Positions 60,601 to 63,111 of a stretch of DNA of 63,111 bases are shown here, one piece after another. Numbering within the stretch: position 1 is the first letter of the stretch; each line of letters begins with the position of its first letter. A program made the position numbers and the translations under genes. This DNA is from Selenomonas sp. oral taxon 892 str. F0426 (GTDB taxonomy: Bacteria > Bacillota > Negativicutes > Selenomonadales > Selenomonadaceae): assembly GCF_000468035.1 (NCBI RefSeq), contig NZ_KI260533.1, forward strand, positions 29,698 to 92,808, read 5' to 3'. The notes below the pieces were generated by a model. The model saw only the letters and a list, made by a program, of their open reading frames with translations, made no database searches and was not told where the DNA came from.

Positions 60601-62515
60601 CCCCCGCGTACATCTCCCAGTTATAGTACAGCTCGCCCATACCCGGCTCCGTATAGCCTGTGCCGAGATTCGCCTTAAAACGACGGTTCGATTTGCCGCC
60701 GACGTTGTGCGTCAGCCCGAGGTTGAGCGTCGCATGTGTGCCGAAGAGATTGCTGTTGTCAATGCGCAGAATCGGAGCGAGGATCGTACGGTCATTCACC
60801 TGCCAAGTGTCCTGCACGAATACATATTGTTTCTTAATATCCACGCTTCCGATGCTGATCCGATTCTGCCTCGCGTCAAACTCCTCATGGAACGCCTTTC
60901 CGTTCCAAAGTGCCGCATGTCCATAGGTCTGACGATCATAATTTCGCATATCTTTGTCATAGTAGTGATTGATCGCCGATGTCTCAGACAGGATCGGCAG
61001 GTCATGATTCCGTGCATCATCCTTTAGCTGTTTGCCAAACGCCATAAGCCGTGCCATAACATCCGGCGGCGCCGGATTCCAGTCTTTATCATAGCCCTGA
61101 GGCCCATATTTCAGATAGTCTTGATAGGTATAGAGCGGTGCCTGTGCGCGCCCGGAGGCATCCTTATGGCCATACCACTCGTATTCATTGTCATACTTCG
61201 GTACTCCCGCTTCATTTCGCGTCATCGCATAGTCGTGCACACGCGAAGATGGCGCACCCGCGCCACCTTTCGTATAAAGGTTCTTATCGTAATCCCACGG
61301 ATCAATCATGCGCGTATAGCTGTTCGGCGCATTTTTGATACGGCTGCCTTCCCCCTTCTCCTGCGTGTAGCCAATGCCGTAGGTCAGCAGATGATCGCTG
61401 CTCAGCTGCGTATTCGCCGATGCCTTAAAACTCCACTGCTGATGCATGAGATCATCAATGTAGTTGAGCGTATTTTTTCCCTCATAGGGGGATTTGATAT
61501 AGTCCGAGGTCAGCGTAATATCATCCTCGTTCATCTTTGCATAGTCAAGGGAGACATTCCAGTCTGAACTCTTGCCGCGCCCCTGATAGGAGAGGCGATA
61601 GTTATTGCGGTCCACTTCACGCTTAAAGTGCTGCAGCCCTTCTCCCCCTGAATTGGATCGCTTGACGTAGCGCTCCATATCCTCTGCTGTATGATCGAGG
61701 TTCAAAGAAAGGCTATGATTCTTGTTGAGATCATAGGATGCGACAAGTCCGATATTCTTGATGTCGCCATAGTAGCGCAGCGAGTTTCGCACGAGGCTTT
61801 CCTCATCTTCATAAGACCTGCCGCTCTTGATAAGACCGCCGAAGGTTTCTGTACTGTAGATCGGCAGAATATCCCGCTTCCCGCCGTACGCCGCAATGCG
61901 CAGCTTCCCGACCTGCCCGGAATCCGCACGCAGGAAGAAGTTCGCATAGGGAAAGAGGTCTCCGTCGCCCTTTGTGCGCCGTCCTTCGAGGTTGACCTGC
62001 ATCCCCGCTTTCTTTGCCGCCTCCTTCGTAATGACGTTGACAACGCCGCCGATGGCATCCGCGCCGTACTTCGCACTCGCCGCGCCACGGATGATCTCGA
62101 TGCGTGCGACATTCTCCGTCCCAAGACGCTGCAGCTCGTCACCTGCACCCGTGTACTTTGCAAAGTCGCCCATCACGGGCTGACCATCAATCAAGATGAG
62201 CGTATGGCGCGGCTCCGCTCCACGAATGGAGACGGTCACGCGCCCCATCGCGTCGATATTTCGCGTCATACCCGTCTCGTCAAAGATAATATCCTCAACA
62301 GACTTCGCCTGCTTCTTCACGATGTCCTCCGCCGTGATGATCGTCGTGGACTGCGACTCATACTTTGCCTCTTCCTTCGCTGCATCCGCCTCTACATGGA
62401 TGTCGGCGGTGGAGACTGCCTCCTGCGTGCCTTCGTTCGCCCAAACCGTACCGGATACTCCCATAACATGAAGCAGTACGGCACATGTCAATGCGGCTCT
62501 TGCCCTTGTTTTCAT
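57632..62515 (-). CDS. TonB-dependent receptor fused to a second barrel-like module (copy 2)
   Basis: 1,627 residues, the same architecture as the product of 49635-54374. Signal peptide (about 1-27, GTVWA), a plug nearly identical to copy 1 (IRGAEPRHTLILIDGQPVMG, EIIRGAASAKYGADAIGGVVN), a receptor barrel ending near residue 888 (YRIGVNMKFG), a linker, and a C-terminal module of about 700 residues ending MQVTYRF. The two copies diverge mainly in extracellular-loop regions, suggesting different ligands. ATG at 62515 has AAAGG upstream. The ECF genes between the copies suggest a shared uptake path. Confidence 0.87.
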   Translation of the reverse strand: MKTRARAALTCAVLLHVMGVSGTVWANEGTQEAVSTADIHVEADAAKEEAKYESQSTTIITAEDIVKKQAKSVEDIIFDETGMTRNIDAMGRVTVSIRGAEPRHTLILIDGQPVMGDFAKYTGAGDELQRLGTENVARIEIIRGAASAKYGADAIGGVVNVITKEAAKKAGMQVNLEGRRTKGDGDLFPYANFFLRADSGQVGKLRIAAYGGKRDILPIYSTETFGGLIKSGRSYEDEESLVRNSLRYYGDIKNIGLVASYDLNKNHSLSLNLDHTAEDMERYVKRSNSGGEGLQHFKREVDRNNYRLSYQGRGKSSDWNVSLDYAKMNEDDITLTSDYIKSPYEGKNTLNYIDDLMHQQWSFKASANTQLSSDHLLTYGIGYTQEKGEGSRIKNAPNSYTRMIDPWDYDKNLYTKGGAGAPSSRVHDYAMTRNEAGVPKYDNEYEWYGHKDASGRAQAPLYTYQDYLKYGPQGYDKDWNPAPPDVMARLMAFGKQLKDDARNHDLPILSETSAINHYYDKDMRNYDRQTYGHAALWNGKAFHEEFDARQNRISIGSVDIKKQYVFVQDTWQVNDRTILAPILRIDNSNLFGTHATLNLGLTHNVGGKSNRRFKANLGTGYTEPGMGELYYNWEMYAGAPMGLERARLGYYWVGNPDLKPEKSINFDIGLEGESKNGKDSFRLNAFHNRIRNYMTTYFTGYLMDFHPENSADLKWLLPPDMIYSFKNIGRAEITGLEAEYNHRFDRHWSTKVGYTYLHAINKSDPMMPDRLLDRPQHKIDLGITYENAGWRATLWGNYYLNMLDSNSVANNGNYYDWDGIAKKWHYNFHEGGTQTYEKKSFGIWNFILQKNLGKDASAYIGVDNILNHRDDDRAFQERMYRIGVNMKFGPDADTVPMTAEERAARTAANEATLEKKARFIIPPFDVQKEIGTRFIGDYRWRWNSFTGKEKPSEARVTTVASVGDSAYKNYLEKAGHGFEQRLRAGVDARLDENTNITVLGSLAGTSGVDTETDAAQSKGLNHAHLDTADVTRHMKAWDLSLGRLTEPMGVTGYYFGKEYDGGRAVWTSKRTQVRLGYGDFRRSTGIADSAYTHATRQSFVRGVTKEEWLGYKATSINSHTTDAVPYYPNYSTLIKDTPGFDGLYQRLAKAQSLAEQKQILDEYLNVVKQDNPKVYQKLMDRLSKEGEIEHDDFAWYKVTVKDEDGDVVGTYLSQKEIPQLEKLHPEESLSYQDRFNREKMEDVTRKAWESAESDLETTRTQVDRREDIDGHPSGVYKLTYEFYGYGTYHGKKPILGYNLKMSDLQPGDFRPMTKEEAKDRTIRSSWDKSAYHGVQSLKRDPDDPDTAFTLRGMIPAGNKRGISHLGQRIINYLIEDDRWGPEDKSALPLNLLKRAGYFVLQVGTVLERDRIPAIKQAAYMQVRHEVTPNLGVGAFYLRSLGGNTNTFRAANGTGNDINTFDTLANVVGVGARYRLTKNAALSFDYGANFTDFGRYMNGHTRYEHTSGTSDFAIKGRERGTTPTFWVMRLDVGQADMDVAGSWNAFIDYKRFEHGSFFGGNGTESLPDRYLDGIKSFTIGAGYVPVQNLMVEAFYTFGAKGINARDTLYGPERFRLGDYARMQVTYRF

Positions 62516-62564
62516 GGAAAACACCTTTCTGTCCCTCGAATATACGAATGATAAAGCAGAATCC

Positions 62565-62605
62565 GATAGAATGATTCTGTCTATCATTTTAACGTTGATA
62601 TTATA
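62565..62605 (-). promoter_or_regulatory. Promoter region of receptor copy 2 with a Fur-like palindrome
   Basis: TATAAT (62605-62600) with only a weak -35, followed by an imperfect palindrome GATAGACAGAATCATTCTATC (62565-62585) at the expected transcript start. The spacing suits an iron-responsive operator, but the match to the Fur consensus is partial. Confidence 0.35.
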
Positions 62606-62702
62606 TCATAATTTTTTCATTTTTCCAGTATAATTTGAGAAAAAAATCAATTATCAAATAAATCGAGAAAATAAGCGCCTCTAAAATATATTCTGTCAAA
62701 CA

Positions 62703-62784
62703 AGGTACAAGCGCCCCTTTCGTCACGCTGCGAGTGCCACTTCTACCGTTCCGCGCACAGGCCCCGTTTCGACGGGGGGAAGCT
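62703..62784 (-). repeat. Palindromic intergenic repeat, copy C (inverted)
   Basis: Read on the minus strand it has CTTCCCCCCGTCGAAACGGGG, a middle insertion, GGCACTCGCAGCGTGACG and the family tail GAAAGGGGCGCTTGTACC. More diverged than copies A and B. Confidence 0.6.
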
Positions 62785-62801
62785 ATAATGCCGTTATCTA
62801 A

Positions 62802-62963
62802 GGAAGCACTGATAAATTCAGCCGCGCCATCTTAGCGCATCTTTTTTGCCCGCACTGTGTCGGCAAATCCTCCACATAGCTTTGGCTATGCGTCTGGTTT
62901 GCCTCCTTGTTCGGACGAAAAAATCTACGCCAATCTGACGGACTTCATTTTATCAGCGATTCC
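62802..62963. mobile_element. MITE-like element, full copy
   Basis: 162 bases with 15-base terminal inverted repeats (GGAAGCACTGATAAA and, inverted, GGAATCGCTGATAAA; 13 of 15 matching) and no coding capacity. A 56-base deleted relative is at 10917-10972. The end sequences are flanked by CTA and CCTA, too little to define a target duplication. Confidence 0.7.
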
Positions 62964-62970
62964 CTAAAAG

Positions 62971-63027
62971 CCTTCCCCGCATCGGCGGGGAAGGGGGACC
63001 GCGAGCGGTGGAAGGGGCGCCTGTAAC
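62971..63027. repeat. Palindromic intergenic repeat, copy B
   Basis: CCTTCCCCGC/GCGGGGAAGG stem, GACCGCGAGCGGT stem, tail GGAAGGGGCGCCTGTAAC, almost identical to the tail of copy A. It abuts the MITE-like element. Confidence 0.8.
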
Positions 63028-63048
63028 AAAAGCTATAAGCACATAAAA

Positions 63049-63074
63049 AGAGCCCGTGATTTCTCACGAGCTCT
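63049..63074 (-). terminator. Terminator of the rRNA operon
   Basis: AGAGCTCGTGA / TCACGGGCTCT stem (one mismatch) followed by TTTTTATG on the minus strand, just after the 5S rRNA 3' end. Confidence 0.8.
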
Positions 63075-63081
63075 GATCTTT

Positions 63082-63111
63082 GCGGCAACTACCTACTCTC
63101 CCACGTCGTCT
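63082..63111 (-). rRNA. rrf: 5S ribosomal RNA, 3' end only
   Basis: The minus strand reads GACGTGGGAGAGTAGG and TAGTTGCCGC, the conserved 3' end of 5S rRNA. The remaining 5' part and the rest of the rRNA operon lie beyond the window. Confidence 0.85.

Noticed and set aside
1-63111. CRISPR array
   Set aside because: No regularly spaced direct repeats were seen; the repeats present are scattered palindromes and a MITE-like pair.

Overview
The window looks like a chromosomal segment of a diderm Firmicute of the Negativicutes, most like Selenomonas or a close relative. The base composition is high in G+C for a Firmicute, gene content is Firmicute-like (secG-esterase-rnr-smpB order, SufCDSU-type Fe-S assembly, eukaryote-like hexokinase, TTG and GTG starts), yet there are TonB-dependent outer-membrane receptors and porin-like barrels. 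Pyruvate:ferredoxin oxidoreductase, an H-NOX sensor of the O2-binding type and corrinoid uptake fit an anaerobe. Nearly all genes lie on the minus strand. No CRISPR array, complete insertion sequence or prophage was seen.

Layout, left to right. 1-6.5 kb: an H-NOX/methyl-accepting sensor, then (read on the minus strand) rpsU, yqeY-like, recA-recX-guaA. 6.6-10.4 kb: a plus-strand NhaC-type antiporter, a zinc-ribbon membrane protein and an amino-acid permease. 10.4-14.8 kb: secG, an esterase, rnr and smpB. 14.8-22.6 kb: a hexokinase with a CorC-like protein, a DEAD-box helicase, topB with a DUF1232 protein, and two paralogous secreted proteins. 22.7-29.6 kb: nifJ, corA with a structured leader and a coupled small gene, ychF, and a plus-strand DUF1858 gene.

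29.6-33.8 kb is a four-gene operon (methyltransferase plus a binding-protein-dependent ABC importer) under a clear cobalamin riboswitch, so the importer is best read as a corrinoid system. 33.8-35.4 kb holds a Memo-AMMECR1 fusion gene and tRNA-Leu(UAG). 35.4-40.6 kb is a compact three-gene operon encoding a TerB_N/TerB_C protein, a BrxD-like P-loop ATPase and an Lhr/BrxHI-like helicase. It has no other BREX genes around it and is the best candidate here for a poorly described DNA-processing or defence system. 40.8-44.6 kb is a TrpXYZ-like ABC importer with two tandem binding proteins, and 44.7-49.5 kb is the sufCBDSU operon.

49.6-62.6 kb holds two paralogous, exceptionally long (about 1,600 residue) TonB-dependent receptors, each a normal receptor joined to a second C-terminal barrel-like module of about 700 residues. 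They flank an ECF-type importer (S, fused AA', T), suggesting one uptake route across both membranes. Between the T component and the second receptor is a compact type I toxin-antitoxin-like element: a 22-residue hydrophobic peptide gene facing a convergent antisense RNA promoter. The right end carries a MITE-like element, palindromic repeats and the 3' end of a 5S rRNA gene. A deleted copy of the MITE supplies the stop codon of rnr.
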